From: Spirometra erinaceieuropaei
Taxonomy: Eukaryota > Platyhelminthes > Cestoda > Diphyllobothriidea > Diphyllobothriidae
DNA length: 64,000 bases
Assembly (NCBI GenBank): GCA_902702965.1
Contig: CACRXP010000236.1
Span: forward strand, 134,448 to 198,447
Reading direction: 5' to 3'
Shown here: positions 22,577 through 34,320 of the stretch, piece after piece
How positions within the stretch are numbered: position 1 is the stretch's first letter
How the letters are laid out: each line of letters begins with the position of its first letter
Program-made: the position numbers and the translations under genes
Notes under the pieces: model-generated
What the model was told of the DNA's origin: nothing
The model's input: only the letters and a program-made list of their open reading frames with translations
Database searches by the model: none

Positions 22577-23213
22577 CTAATAAAAGCAGGGCGATCGGAA
22601 ACAGTAACGCCAAAATTCGCAAAGCGAATAAATACCAGAAAAAACGTAAGGGGCCAATGCAAAACTAGACTCCACCGAATCATCTTTTTGTGTCAAAAGA
22701 TCGGCTGGCAACAAAAACTCATATTTGGTTTCTATTAAATCGGAAATGAAAACAGCTTCAAGAGTGGCCAAACTGACACCGAAAACGCCATAATGCTCTA
22801 CCGCCATAAAAAGCAAAAACGCGATTGCATAAGCATTTAAGCGACGTCGGCATATGGGCACATCGACTAAAGAAAAAAACAACAAATATTTATCTCAATA
22901 CGGAATAGGGAACCGGGAGGTAATTGTGTTTGTTGATGGATTGCGGGCCTGAGAACCATGACTCGAGCAGACCGCGGCTCACGCGGTTGACAACTCTTGC
23001 GAGAATTTCGCCCTCATGAAATTTCAAAATATGTCCGGGCTCCGTTGGATTTATTTATATATATAAGTTTGTATATAGCTCGATGAAAGCCCGGTGTACA
23101 CGTGGGCATATTTGCAATGCTCACAGACCAAAACGGCTGATTGAAAGTATTGACGTTAAAAAATGTCGACAACGCTAGAAAGAAAATGAAAAGGCTGAAA
23201 AGATAAGACATAC

Positions 23214-23549
23214 CTGCAGTATCTATGCTGCTTGCAGTAGCAGCAGTTGACTCGGCGGTCGATGCGGCACTTGTTTCTGTGCTCATTGTAGCTGGATATG
23301 TGCTGATTGCCGTATTTACTTCTGCACTCACTGTTGCTGCATCTGAGCCGCTTGCAGTAGCAGCAGTTGACTCGGCGGTCGATGCGGCACTTGTTTCTGT
23401 GCTCATTGTAGCTGGATATGTGCTGCTTGCCGTATTTACTTCTGCACTCACTGTTGCTGCATCTGTGCTGCTTGCAGTAGCAGCAGTTGACTCGGCGGTC
23501 GATGCGGCACTTGTTTCTCTGTTTATGCCGTATATGGTGGTGATGTCGT
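23214..23549 (-). CDS. Putative Ser/Thr/Ala-rich repeat exon (mucin-like)
   Basis: On the - strand the acceptor CCACATTTCAG precedes a 336-nt open exon ending ACTGCAG/GTATGT. It is a symmetric phase-1 exon: two bases, 111 codons, one base. It encodes about 2.5 copies of a 40-residue repeat with the core STETSAASTAESTAAT and a spacer like VSAEVNTASSTYPATM, a composition expected of heavily O-glycosylated extracellular protein. The repeat period of exactly 120 nt at high identity suggests recent in-frame expansion. The 51-nt exon 25115-25165 lies upstream in the same phase and RepA copy C lies downstream. The opposite strand is also open here because of the repeat, but it lacks splice borders. 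Function unknown; signal peptide exon not found. Confidence 0.55.
23221..23518. repeat. Tandem repeat, 120-bp period, about 2.5 copies
   Basis: Units start at 23221, 23341 and 23461; the third is cut short near 23518. Units differ at only a few positions. It lies wholly inside the candidate exon 23214-23549. Confidence 0.95.
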
Positions 23550-23559
23550 CTGAAATGTG

Positions 23560-25100
23560 GCGAATGCATTTTAGTTAGTTTTTATTTGAGCAAATAATAT
23601 ATTTATTGATTTTTCATTATTTTTTTTTTGCATGTTATTTTCAGGAATATTTCTTCTTATAATTTACTTTTTGTCTTCCTTCTTTTTTGATATTATATGT
23701 GTTTGTGAAAAATGATTCCGATCGATACATTTTCAATCTCAATTGTTCCTCCATATTCGTTATGATCGTAGACTGCGCTTTTTTTCCATGGGTTCTTTCA
23801 CAATGTGAACCGCAAATTTGTTTGCGAGTCAATTTCGGAATATTTTTCTTTAGACCGTTGGCACAGCATGTCTCAACCCCTCACAGTCTTGTGCTATTCG
23901 GCAATTGGTATCTTCCTCCTCTTTATTGCAGGAAATATACGAGTCTTTCTATCACAAGCTCTTAAATTATCTTAAAATCCTACTTTTTTTACTTCGGTTA
24001 ATGAAATTTTTTTGAATGTATGCTGTCGATAGTGCCTCTGTGCGTCTATTCCGACTTATGTGGCTTATTGCCTCCAGAAGAATGTGATGCACCTATGCTG
24101 GTTCTTGCATGCAATTGAAACATACTTCAACTTCCCTCGGCAAAACCGTGGATGATGATTAACCGTTGAAATATGCCATGAAGGATCCACTGCAGACTGA
24201 CCCTCGAACTAAATGAGGAGAGCGCTGACTCGTCATTTAGTGGACTTTCAAGTGAGGAATGTTAGTACGTCGTGACTGATAGAATGCCTTATATTTATTA
24301 TATACACTTAACAAAACACTGGATCACGCATACATAAGGTTTTCGCAGACAGTTCAAATTCCGTAATGTTATCCATGTAAACACTTAAGATGTGAACATC
24401 GGCAAAAGCACGTTCGGCTCTGATAATGGCTAATCAAGAGCGTGCGTTTCCGATTTTGATTCCCTTTATGCATTCTCCCAAAACATGCCCTCCTGACAAG
24501 TCTAAGCTAAGTCTACCTGGTGCCTACAAATAAATGTCATAACACGCATGTTTAGATATGCTTTAAAGGCGTATGAGTAGCTGTCTTCGAGACGAAATCA
24601 AACCTTCAAGTGCAACTGCCTTAACCGCATCTTCAAGATGCTGAAAGGCGTCTAATTACTGTTTAGAAGCCTTTCGTATGGAGTTTGAATAAAATTGTCT
24701 TCCACTGTCTTTGTCGGCTAGTTTCGATAATGAGAACTCAAAGGCAAGGTAAGGGCATTAACTCGTGAAAATGTCGTCTAGAATACACGCTGCAGCAAAG
24801 TAGGCCACGAGGACATCAAATGTGTGCGATCAAGTTTGGTCATTACTGTCGCAGCTGCGCCTACCGCTGCCGACAATTGTTTCGGACGGGGGGTCGCCAT
24901 CTTAGACAAGAAGATATATCTGTGGTGTGCATACTGTTATTTAGGGTAAAGAATGCTGCAGATTAGTGGGAACATCTGCCAATCGCAGACTTCAATAGGC
25001 CGGCTCGACTGTATGAATGCGGTTTCGTCGCAGTATCACCCCCCTCCTAATGGTAGCTGCTTCTGTCTTTCCAAAATAAGCATTGAACAGGCCAAGAAGT
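23560..25100. other. Probable intron of the - strand RepA gene
   Basis: AT-rich sequence without recognisable coding between the two candidate exons 23214-23549 and 25115-25165. Confidence 0.35.
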
Positions 25101-25114
25101 CATAGCGGACTCAC

Positions 25115-25165
25115 CGACAGTCGAATCGTTAGATGAAGCTGTGTTCTGTGGAACGGCGACAGTCC
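25115..25165 (-). CDS. Candidate 51-nt micro-exon
   Basis: On the - strand TTTATGCATTCAG precedes 51 nt ending GTCG/GTGAGT, a near-consensus donor. In phase 1 it reads TVAVPQNTASSNDSTV, Ser/Thr-rich with an NDS glycosylation site. The phase matches the 336-nt exon downstream on the same strand, and TVAV recurs in the exon at 629-796. Likely the exon preceding 23214-23549. Confidence 0.45.
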
Positions 25166-27420
25166 CTGAATGCATAAATTGAAAAAAAGAAAGAAGTGCT
25201 TTAGCGATAGTGAATTAAGCAGTGTGTTTGACAACGGCAGTCAAAGGAGGAGCATAGCCCTCAGAACCTTCATAATGCACTGTGAAATTAATCCCTAAAT
25301 TAAGTCCCACATTTGGAGTAAAGTCTCTTTTACATGTGCGCATTCGCCTCCACTGCGCCCCCTATGTGCTCTAAAGTGAGTCTGAGCTTTCCGATGCAGG
25401 GTTATTGTCGCAGGAGGATGTGTGGGCCATACATCTAACCGACCTGCAGAGTTATGGCATGCCAACCAGGCACGGGAAACACGATGGCAGCAACGACAAC
25501 CAAATGTCCATAATCATAGGGCCAATCAACTGGCAAGGTTATGTAAAGGTCAGTCTGATTTTGTCTACCACAGCAAGCCTTGAACCCGGACAGCATACCC
25601 GACTTGCCAAAATGTCGACGCATTTATACCAGCCACCTCCTCTGCGGCTAGAACGTACGTCGCTGAAGTGTCAGGGCCAACAGTCACCTATTGTGGGTGG
25701 TCATTGCTGTCGTAGGTGTCACCTTCTGTTGGGAGTGCCTACACCCAAAAGCAAGAGCCTACCAATCACTGGAGAGCACGTGCGTTTGCTCTCTCTACAG
25801 CGCTGTCATCTTAATCGGACGCCTCGCAATTGGCTACTCCCCTCTTCCCGAAGGTCATTGGGCCGAATGCCGGCCCAATATGCGTCACCTTTCAGTTAGT
25901 CGCGACTTGCAGTGTTTTTTCTAGTGCACTTTCCGTGGCCGGCCGTGTTTGCTTTGTCTGCTGCTTTGGTATTGGGGACAAGGGTCGAGTGCGTATACGC
26001 TCCACGGGATTTCAGGTACCAGGCGGGTCATAACACCTCCCACAACCGAAAGGTGATTTGGACAGACGATTGCTGGCTTAGGCCAGGTGATATCGATTTG
26101 GTGTGTGCATGGAACTAATTCAGGTAAGGAATACTGCAGACTGGCGGGAACAACTGTTGCTCACAGAGTACAGCAGGATGACTGGACTGTACGTCTGCGG
26201 TTTCGCCGCAAGGTCTCCACCTACCATTCAGTGTTCGACTATTCCAAGGAAGGACCGAGGAAGGTATTCTTGTTAGACGATTTGGAGACCGCTTCTCCGG
26301 ATGGATCTACGTTCTGTACGATGAGACAGCACCTCAATGCACTAACTTTAATTCCGATCCTATTTGAGGAATTCGAAAACTTCGTCAGTATACCAATTGA
26401 CACGAGTTCTTATAACTTATTTTTCTCACACTCCAGTTGACCGCATTTGGAGAAGCCAGTCACTAGTTAATCTAAATGTCTGATTTTTTTGATTTGCTTG
26501 TCCAACTTATTTAGGTCGAAACACTTTGATAGGGGATTCATATGGGACCTCTTCCACGAACACTTTTCCGGGTGTTTGGTGTGTGATTCAGTTAACAAGC
26601 TCCTTTTCGATATATATAGAGGATTTTTTGGTGTTGTTTAATATAAGGCATGACAGTCCATAAGGATAATTTACCATGATTTTCACACTGCTAGACGGAG
26701 GCAGCATACATGCCCATCAAACAACCTGAATACTAGAGGCTATGAACAATCCACAAATTATAAACGTATTGTTGACTTCGAAGTCCGATTTGGTATGCTA
26801 AGACTTCAAAAATGACTGTGCTGTTGATGCGAAATCCATATTCTCCGACTGTACCCCTAAAACGGGCCACGCGGTAAATGCAGCAGACTAAATCGGTCGT
26901 CGAATGTTTTCGAGCCAAGCATTATGCCACTTGAATCACGGCCCCACATCTTAGAGAAGGCAGAATAGTCTTGATGGCCTTGATTAGGAAAACACTAAGT
27001 GGTACCCGCTGGTCTCGCACATTATAAGTTTAGGAACAGGAGCGGAACATGACAAAGGTTTCGAGATAATTGTAGACTGTCGTGTTTATAATCGTGCAAC
27101 ATAGTTCACTACAGAAGTCAGAGGAACCTGGATGCAACCCGAAAAAAACTATTTATAAAAACGGCAATAATAATGCATCTTAGTCTGACACCAGTGGACT
27201 GTCAATATCGTCAAGGAATGTTTGGAGCAGAGCGCTCTGGTGACCAAGAGTTCAGTTATCCTGTTGTGCAAAAAGATATCGTAAAGCGAACTAGTCTGCA
27301 AAAAAATACTTTGAAATTAAGACATTTGTCTGTGGTACTGTCTGGTAGAACAGTCAATCCAGAAGATCCCGTTTTAATGTCCTTTGCAGTTTGAGTGGGT
27401 TTCGAGTATAATAAGGCGGG
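25166..27420. other. No gene recognised; two related short segments
   Basis: Segments at about 24948-25045 and 26125-26225 share GGTAA(A/G)GAAT(G/A)CTGCAGA and TGCGGTTTCG(T/C)CGCA blocks, so they are copies of an unknown repeat. Open frames of 164 and 117 codons at 25405-25899 and 26087-26440 (+) have no recognised domain. Confidence 0.4.
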
Positions 27421-27423
27421 AAT

Positions 27424-27536
27424 AATGTTAGGGGGCGCTCACCGATCGTTCATACGGAACTCACTCGTTCCGTTGTGCCTTAAGGGCTCTCTCTCGAGCC
27501 CAACCACCAGCCGCACAGCGGCGCATGATATATAGG
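27424..27536 (+). repeat. Direct repeat unit 1 with serial hairpins
   Basis: About 112 bp nearly identical to 27737-27848. It can form three consecutive hairpins: GGAAC/GTTCC, GGGCT/AGCCC and CCGC/GCGG, and then runs into GATATATAGG. Confidence 0.85.
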
Positions 27537-27540
27537 CAGA

Positions 27541-27703
27541 ATGATATAACCGACAAAGACAAGGGAGACTGGAATGGCCATTTCTGGTTTATTAGCCGTC
27601 GTCAGCCAGCCATACCCAAGCCCGAAGTGTGGAACAACCGAGCCTCGAACTCGCGACCTGTTGGTTTAGAAGCCAACGCCTCTACTCACCGGGCCACGAG
27701 CCC
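27541..27703 (-). repeat. SINE-2, full-length, - strand
   Basis: The head GGGCTCGTGGCCCGGTGAG, anticodon-like arm GTTGGCTTCTAAACCAAC and B-box-like GCGAGTTCGAGGCTCG resemble a tRNA-Arg(UCU). The 3' body GGCTGGCTGACGACGGCTAA and tail CCCTTGTCTTTGTCGG follow. It is the inverted partner of 27905-28066. Confidence 0.85.
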
Positions 27704-27736
27704 GTTGCCTTGTCGGTTTTCGATCGGGAATATACA

Positions 27737-27848
27737 ATGTTAGGGGGCGCTCACCGATCGTTCATACGGAACTCACTCGTTCCGTTGTACCTTAAGGGCT
27801 CTCTCTCGAGCCCAACCAGCAGCCGCACAGCGGCGCATGATATATAGG
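27737..27848 (+). repeat. Direct repeat unit 2 with serial hairpins
   Basis: Second copy of 27424-27536, differing at a few positions (for example GTACC for GTGCC). It sits between the two inverted SINE copies. Confidence 0.85.
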
Positions 27849-27904
27849 CGCCGGTGAGCGTCCCCTAACATTGTATATTTCCGATCGAAAACCGACAAGG
27901 CAAC

Positions 27905-28066
27905 GGGCTCGTGGCCCGGTGAGTAGAGGCGTTGGCTTCTAAACCAACAGGTCGCGAGTTCGAGGCTCGGGTGTTCCACACTTCGGGCTTGGGTATGGCT
28001 GGCTGACGACGGCTAATAAGCCAGAAATGGCCATTCCAGTCTCCCTTGTCTTCGTCGGTTATATCA
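27905..28066 (+). repeat. SINE-2, full-length, + strand
   Basis: Almost identical to the - strand copy at 27541-27703. Flanking sequence on both sides (CCGATCGAAAACCGACAAGG) is also mirrored, so the inversion covers more than the SINE itself. Confidence 0.85.
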
Positions 28067-31000
28067 AGGCGGGAACACTACGCTAACTTAAAACCACTTA
28101 TATCCCGTGAGATGGGCCACTGCCCCATGTCCTACAATATCTTGGCACTTCCTTCCTCTTTGACTCAGAACGGTAATCAAGCAAAATGAACGTCCGCTCG
28201 CTGGTTTACCTACCCCTGCGTATTATATTCATTTGTGAGGCTGCGTGGTTTTACGTGCAGTCCTTCCTGTCATTCATGCAGATCCTCAGATCGCAGATTT
28301 TCTCCGAGATTCCTGCACTTATTTGTCGTATCATGCGGCGCAAGGGGCATTTGAGAAACCAGTTGAATGTGTTTTTTATAGTAGTATTACGAGCAACAGA
28401 ACCTCAATAACTTGTACTAGCGCGAAAATTCCCTCCACGCAGTACTGACAAACAGCACCTGGGTGAAACCTACTAAAAATCCACAATCGACTTTTGTGCC
28501 CTCCGAATCTCTTCCGGAAGTACACTCTAGTGATAGTTCACTTTGTCGAATGCCAGAAAATCTCATGCTTCTCGCTGACGTTGACAGGTCCTTTGCACCT
28601 TTCTTCCGGACAAATGACATAAATTTTGCTAATGACAGCTGCCTACGGTTCAGAAGTGTTCCGTTTTAATTCGAATCATTTGAGACTGGTTTAAACACCC
28701 AACGCCTGTTATTAAATTAGGGCTTTATAGTGGCCGTAACAATTCACAAATGCTAACGGACCGGCCGTTCGCACACGACAACCTGCGTGGGCTCAAGATC
28801 CTCAACCTCGGAACTCATGTTCATCCGGAAATTGGGATAGACTGGTGGGGGTCAGGCCTGGGTGACTTCGCCTGCGCCATAATAGCATCCGAAAATGGGA
28901 CAAATGTCACATTTAAGGGCCCAGTAACCCAGTAGTTGAGGGATCGAACCTCCGGGGTGTCAAAACTTGGCGTTTGAAAATTTCGGGCTATTGATGACTA
29001 ATAAGACAGTAATGACCATTTCAGTGTGCGTCAGGATGCGACCAGCAAGCCAAAATTTCATACTTTTTGTATCGCGTTACTTTCGTCGACACTTTAAGCG
29101 CTATCAAGCCAACTGTTTTTTCTGCCAAGTGTGAAGAGGAAAATTTTGCCCCAGACTAAGGCATTTGTTTACGGACTGTTCATTGTCAGCACTCTGTCAG
29201 TCAGAATAAATTGTGCTGATTGATATCATCACACCTCAAACAAGGAACTACTTAGTAACTCTCTAACAAGCGTGGCAGTTGAGTTCATACCATAAGTATA
29301 CGCTCATTTGGTCATGGTTTATGGCATGGAAATTAAGTCACTGAGGATGCAGTCTAAAACTTGCGATATGAAAAAATGCACCAATCTTGGGGCACCTATT
29401 TAGTATTGATGAAGGGACAAGCACCACTCATTAAAGTGCTGGCATATTACATGCGATTAATAAATTTCCCATTAAAATGCTCATACAAAAGAACCCATCA
29501 TTTCAAATCGACGAAACACTGCGCATTTTTAATATTCAAGCTCAGTGATATGCAGACAAATTGGTTGGATTTGCCTCCAGCTTACCCGCGCACCCATAAA
29601 GCATTGTATGTGATCTTCAGGTGCCCTCTCAACTAGGGGTATTTGTTAACTATAGTGGCAAACAACGCCCAGTTCGGAACATAAATTAGTAATTCATAAT
29701 AAAGGATGCATCCTAGTCTTTGGATCAAAATTTCAAAGACACCTGGGAAACAACTACAACTTATCTTGTGTGCATTTTTCCGCCTCATTTGTTTTTCCAA
29801 ATTCAGTCAGAGATGCCAAACCCGATGCACAAAACTCGGTTATTATGCCGTTCTGCAAAACTATGTATATGTCTCAACTTTTTGCGCGGGGAAACGCCTT
29901 TCACTATCTTTAAAAATCCATCCAACGCATTCACTGATTTAGTCGGTGTCAGTCTATATGCTTTGAGCGCTTTCAATAATAAAGTCTCTGTAATCTCTTA
30001 AGAAAATGACTCCTGAAGCCTATAATACATTCAAGAAAATATTGGCCATGTTAATAATTTAAAAGAGGTGTTAATTAACCTGAATTTGGCGGGTTACTGT
30101 AATAGTAATGTCGATGCCTTAAACTATTTTATCGAAAATTCTAAAGGCCACAATTTCGCTTCATTCAAACACAACGATTAAGGCCGGCATTTCCGTATAA
30201 TTAGGGCACGTCATTGAATTGAAACATAACACCGTAATTATGTCGGAAATTTCCCCAAGTGCTATATACAGAGAGGGTGGAGGAGAATAGCATTCAAACG
30301 ACTATAAATCACGGTGAGCGTATGATCCACACTAATTATTTTTTCAACTTGATCTAAAAAATATTTTCTACGTAAATAGATTCAAAGGGCTCGTTCAGTT
30401 TTTCATACGTGTCGGTAAATATCGCAAGTATGCAAATGATCAAAATGCAACTTTACGAAATTATGAAGACGTACAGAGGATTCCGAAAATGAGCATGAAC
30501 ACGTTAGAGACCATCGCAGTGTCCAGCGCCGGCGCGAAAGAGTAAGCTATTCTAAAGCTGATGCGATTCAAGACCACCGACCTCTGAAAACCGCAGTCTG
30601 GCGTCTCAACTGGTACGCGTACTTATATGGACTGCAGGGGGTTGATGTCATTCGAGTCGTCACGCACAGATACGCTCAAAGGTCAGCAAAGTCCAAACTA
30701 CTAAATTGAACGCCCACTGCAACGAACTATTTAAACCATAACATGATCAGACCAATAATTCACTCTAATTTGGGAGTGTTTCTCACAGGACAATGTTCTT
30801 ATGAGTTGCTAAAACAGGTTACGAAATTAACTGCAGTGGTGCAGAACAGTGAATCCTGGGCTTTATTAGAAAAAAACTTCTTTCTTCAAAATCCTGCCGG
30901 ACTGTCGGGCATGTTTGCGGACCCCACCAGTAATGGTTTTCGGCAGTCCCAACTACCTCCTGAGTGTCCAATGCTACATGAATGTTGCCCGATTGATTTG

Positions 31001-31079
31001 AGCTAGGGTGGCATCTATTGGATCAAAATATCGACAACACCTGGCCAGCCTGAAGTGCCTTGACTGAGTGGTTGTGTTT
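28067..31079. other. No gene recognised
   Basis: A decayed SINE-2 lies at about 28925-29020 (+), with GTTGAGGGATCGAACC and GATGACTAATAAGACAG. Open frames up to 93 codons have no recognised domain. AT content rises between 29300 and 30400. Confidence 0.45.
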
Positions 31080-32870
31080 TATTTGAGTGACACTGCAATG
31101 ACTGATTGAAGGGAAGGTTTTGAACTCCATGTGCCGTGTGATCACGAAATGCCTGCTCCTTTTTGAGACTCGCAAAACTTTGGGCAAAAACAAGTGGTAC
31201 GCAGGTCTGTGACAGGTGTTAAAGTCGCCACAATAACGATCCCATTATTTCGGACTTTGACGTGCGCTTTACACGTTTTAATGGCGAAACAGGAATGGAG
31301 TCATCCCATTTGCCCAGGAGCCGGTCTACTTTTCCCTTCCTGCGGCCAACCTGAATTGCCTGTATATTAGCATGTTTTACCAAAAACCACGGTTTGGAGG
31401 GTCGCCAACACAGGGCATAACCCTTCCCAGATTACAAGATTACGGCATCCCTGAAATCCTGTGGGACATCCCTTGTCGCCACATCTTCTGGTCTAGTGTG
31501 GTAAGATTTTTCATGAGTGGTGGGACGCCTCATTTGTAAACTTCGACTTAAATTGTGTCTGCCCTCAATGCTTTTTCACTGGAGAGCTGTCGTGTCATCC
31601 TGAGTGTCTCAGTGAGAGAGGCCAGACGATCGAGGTCGTCCATTTGAGGAAATCTGTTGACGACTTCCTCGCATATTGTTGGCGAGTGGGTGGGGACGCC
31701 CCGAAGGTGTGCAGCCTAATCCTTCAGGATCGGTGACTTCCTCGTCAGAAGGATAGCCCCATCCTGGCTCAGCGGTGACACACTTCCCTTGGCTTGTGGA
31801 TCGTAGACTGCTTTCATGACCGTGATGTAATTCCTCATATCACCACTTTCGACATATCCCTGGATCTCCTTAGCTTTACAAGTCAGCTAGTTATCCTGTA
31901 TTCCCCCAGCCTCCGTTGTGGTAGGTGTCGTTATCATAAGTATGCTGCTTTATTGGCGTTGTTGCAGCTGGTGGGTAGAATGTGGGTAGACAGCGCTTCT
32001 CGGAGAGGAGAATGCGGACTTCCTCGTCATTATTAACCAACCCGATCCTGGTATTGACAGTTTGTCCGGTCAGGCGTTTCTCCCGCACTGGCCTGGATTT
32101 TATCCCGCAGCCCCTCCGTCACTTGGTCTCGACATTAATATGCGCCCCTCACCCCGTCTGGGATTAATGAAGCTACTAAAATTCAACTGACGTTCAGCTG
32201 TGTCAGGTAATACAGTATTTGTCTTACCTAATATTAACTTATCTGGCGCTTGCCTGCGCAACCATAATGCCCCATTCAGCGATCGGCGTCACACAGCCTT
32301 AGTCACGAAAACGCCGCGCTGGCCACGCTTCCAAACTAGGACGTAGTTCAGTAGATGCAGGTGACGCGAGCGAGTGTACATCCGCGTCGCTTTCCTCCAT
32401 ATCAGAGGACGGAAGAATGTGCTGGTCAGGAGGAGATTGTGTTCAGCACAGACCTGCAGGATGTTAAGGCCATTGCTGTTGCAGTTGCCGAGGACTTTTT
32501 CCCAGACAGCGTGGGGTGTGCCGACGGGGGCGTCGAGGTAGCAAAAGACATCCCGCTTGTCCGTTTTTGACACAGTTGTCAAGAGGACGTACAGGTCTCC
32601 GTAGAACTTATTCTTCACATCATCTTCTCTGGCCAGTGGTGAGACATAGGCGTCGACAATGGTGACGAAATTGTTCACGCGGAGTGGTTACCTCATGGCC
32701 ATTAGACGATAACTGACCCTCTGTGGCAGGTATTACAACCCACTTAGGACGTCCTTCCTGGTGATGTATACGGACATCCTCTCTTAAAGAAGATGTGTTC
32801 CGAAATCGCCTCCTCACGTTAGCCCTGTTCAGAGAAGTGAGTCCTATGAATAACCAAAGGTTCAACTTTG
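31080..32870 (-). mobile_element. Dead non-LTR retrotransposon, endonuclease and RT N-terminal part
   Basis: On the - strand, in the order of an APE-type endonuclease/RT element: an endonuclease segment (about 32830-32290) with NNFVTIVDAYVSPLA, FYGDLYVLLTTVSKTDKRDV and HLHLLNYVLVWKR; a connector (about 32090-31890); then a segment encoding NYITVMKAVYDPQAKGSVSP, LRMTRQLSSEKAL and KMWRQG (about 31860-31470), which corresponds to the fingers and palm entry. The catalytic G-D-F-N motif of the endonuclease is altered to C-Y-L-D. Frame changes and stops are frequent and the sequence fades by 31080. It is the same family as 9075-10975, covering the other end of the element. Confidence 0.75.
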
Positions 32871-32999
32871 TGACGGGTCAGTTAACGGGCCAATAGGGCG
32901 TCCTAATTTCGAACTATTTGACGTCGGAATACCCTAAATGAAAACAGCACGCCCAGGCTGGAAAAGCGGGAAGTGTCACTATCAGCCCACATAAAGGCA

Positions 33000-33672
33000 T
33001 GGAGATGGGAAAGGGTGTTACAATTAGATAAGTTTGCAGAGTAATCCCTTGAATGAGCTGCCAGGCGATGGATGATGTCCACACCTTACTCAATCGTTAT
33101 GCGTTCTGTAGTCTTGGACACATTCTTTGTCTATGGTAGCAAGGACTAAAGAAGTGGGGCCTCTCTCCCGGCGCAGGCGGTGACGGCGACGGTTGATGAG
33201 ATTCTCGTCATTTGGCCCCTGAGATACAGTGGTTTTTGTGGGCCTTCAAAGGGTTCACTACAGTGTGTTTTTACTCTTTCGAAGAGCGCTCTAGCAGAGC
33301 TACGTTTGCACACCGTGGGTTGGTATCTATGATAGCTGAGGACTTGGGCTGTGTTAGTCGCCTTTCTATACATTGTGACGCTAAGCGCACTACCGGGTCT
33401 GCACGTAAAGAGCACATCATGGAAGAGAAATCTTTGACCTTCTCCTCTTCTCTTATGAACTGGACCCCGTTAAGCAGGTTATAAAAGCCCAATACACAGT
33501 CTCTCTCAGTTATGACAGATGTGTTGGCTGTGAATCGGTGCTAAAACACAGGTCTGTATTGGGCGAAAGTGAACTTTTCCAGCTCTTGTAGGACCAATTC
33601 ATCACTTAGGCTGGCTATAGGGGAACGCGTCGTGTTCCTTTGTTCTGCTCATATGTTCTGCACTGAAGGTGA
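33000..33672 (-). pseudogene. Penelope-like element RT C-terminal relic
   Basis: On the - strand: a degenerate K-G-T-P region at about 33650, then LVLQELEKFTFAQYRPVF, then a ruined catalytic box (F-T-A-N where Y-V-D-D is expected), then LLNGVQFIREEEKVKDFSS, then after a frame change MYRKATNTAQVLSYH and SSARALFERVKTHCSEP, the conserved thumb and linker. It ends in a degenerate NVSKTTERI stretch near 33100. The 5' half is missing. A + strand Penelope fragment begins within 20 nt on the other side. Confidence 0.75.
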
Positions 33673-33689
33673 AAAACTCTCTTTGGCAG

Positions 33690-34320
33690 AATGCAAAGAG
33701 TCGCAGTAGTTTCAGAGGGTGTCCGCCGACCTCTGGCACCACTTTGGGATTGGAATTGCGCACAGACCGGTGTCAACCTCAGGCGTCAGGTAATGAAACC
33801 GAAAGACCCACTGCAACGTCGAGAAACATGCGGAGTCACTTATCAGATCTGGTGCAGTCGCTGACAGGACGACAACGTCGGAGAACCCGGAAGACATCTC
33901 CAAAAGAGAATGGCCGAACACGCAGCAGCAGTGCAGAGAAATGACGCCAACTGTCAAATTACGGCTCATTTGACGAGATCCGGCCACACATTCAAATTCG
34001 ATGAGACCGAAATCCTAGCAAGAGGTGACAACCACGTGAGTCGGGAGCTGCTTGAGTCATGGTTTACTGCCTCCCAGCCCATTAACAAGTGCAACAACCT
34101 TCCCCTTCCGCACTCGGTGCTGGGACTTCACCTAGGCGGGCTTACCAGCCACACGGAGAGAGCACAGGCGAACACTGTTCCAAACGCCAGGGTCAGTGAG
34201 TCAGATGGTCGAGCAATCATTAAACCAATATTGTGCACTCGTAATGAAATTGCAGCGATTAACAACGCGAATTTCGGCGAGCGAATGGTCATCGCACAGA
34301 GTGCAATAATCCCCCGATGA
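33690..34320 (+). pseudogene. Penelope-like GIY-YIG endonuclease relic, copy A
   Basis: The frame opens with FGIGIAHRP and, after a shift, MKPKDPLQRRETCGVTYQIW (linker and start of the endonuclease). It continues through an in-frame stop to GEPGRHLQKRMAEHAAAVQ and the long tail from 33910 to the TGA at 34318. Copy B (43804-44229) aligns over the whole length: IWCSCGQSTYVGETGRLLR, MAEHAAAV and ILARPDNRVSRELLESGF. In Penelope elements this domain nicks the target DNA. Stop codon, shift and the missing Cys show it is inactive. Confidence 0.8.

Larger units (their letters stand above)
21540..22830 (-). repeat. RepA repeat, copy C
   Basis: Reverse complement of copy 1b over most of its length, with the same block order. 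It lies downstream, on the - strand, of two Ser/Thr-rich exons (25115-25165 and 23214-23549), just as copy 1b lies downstream of 629-796. It contains the candidate micro-exons 22556-22576 and 21746-21787. A 102-codon open frame at 22577-22885 (-) would be intronic and is broken in the other copies. Confidence 0.65.

Noticed and set aside
22577..22885. 102-codon gene on the - strand within RepA copy C
   Set aside because: The corresponding stretch in copy 1b contains stops, and the position is intronic in the exon model. It remains the best alternative reading of that stretch.
23225..23578. A hydrophobic 117-residue protein on the + strand
   Set aside because: It is the mirror frame of the tandem repeat; splice borders, phase and neighbouring exons support the - strand.
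27541..28066. tRNA-Arg genes
   Set aside because: Anticodon arm is Arg(UCU)-like, but the acceptor stem does not close and a conserved SINE body follows directly.
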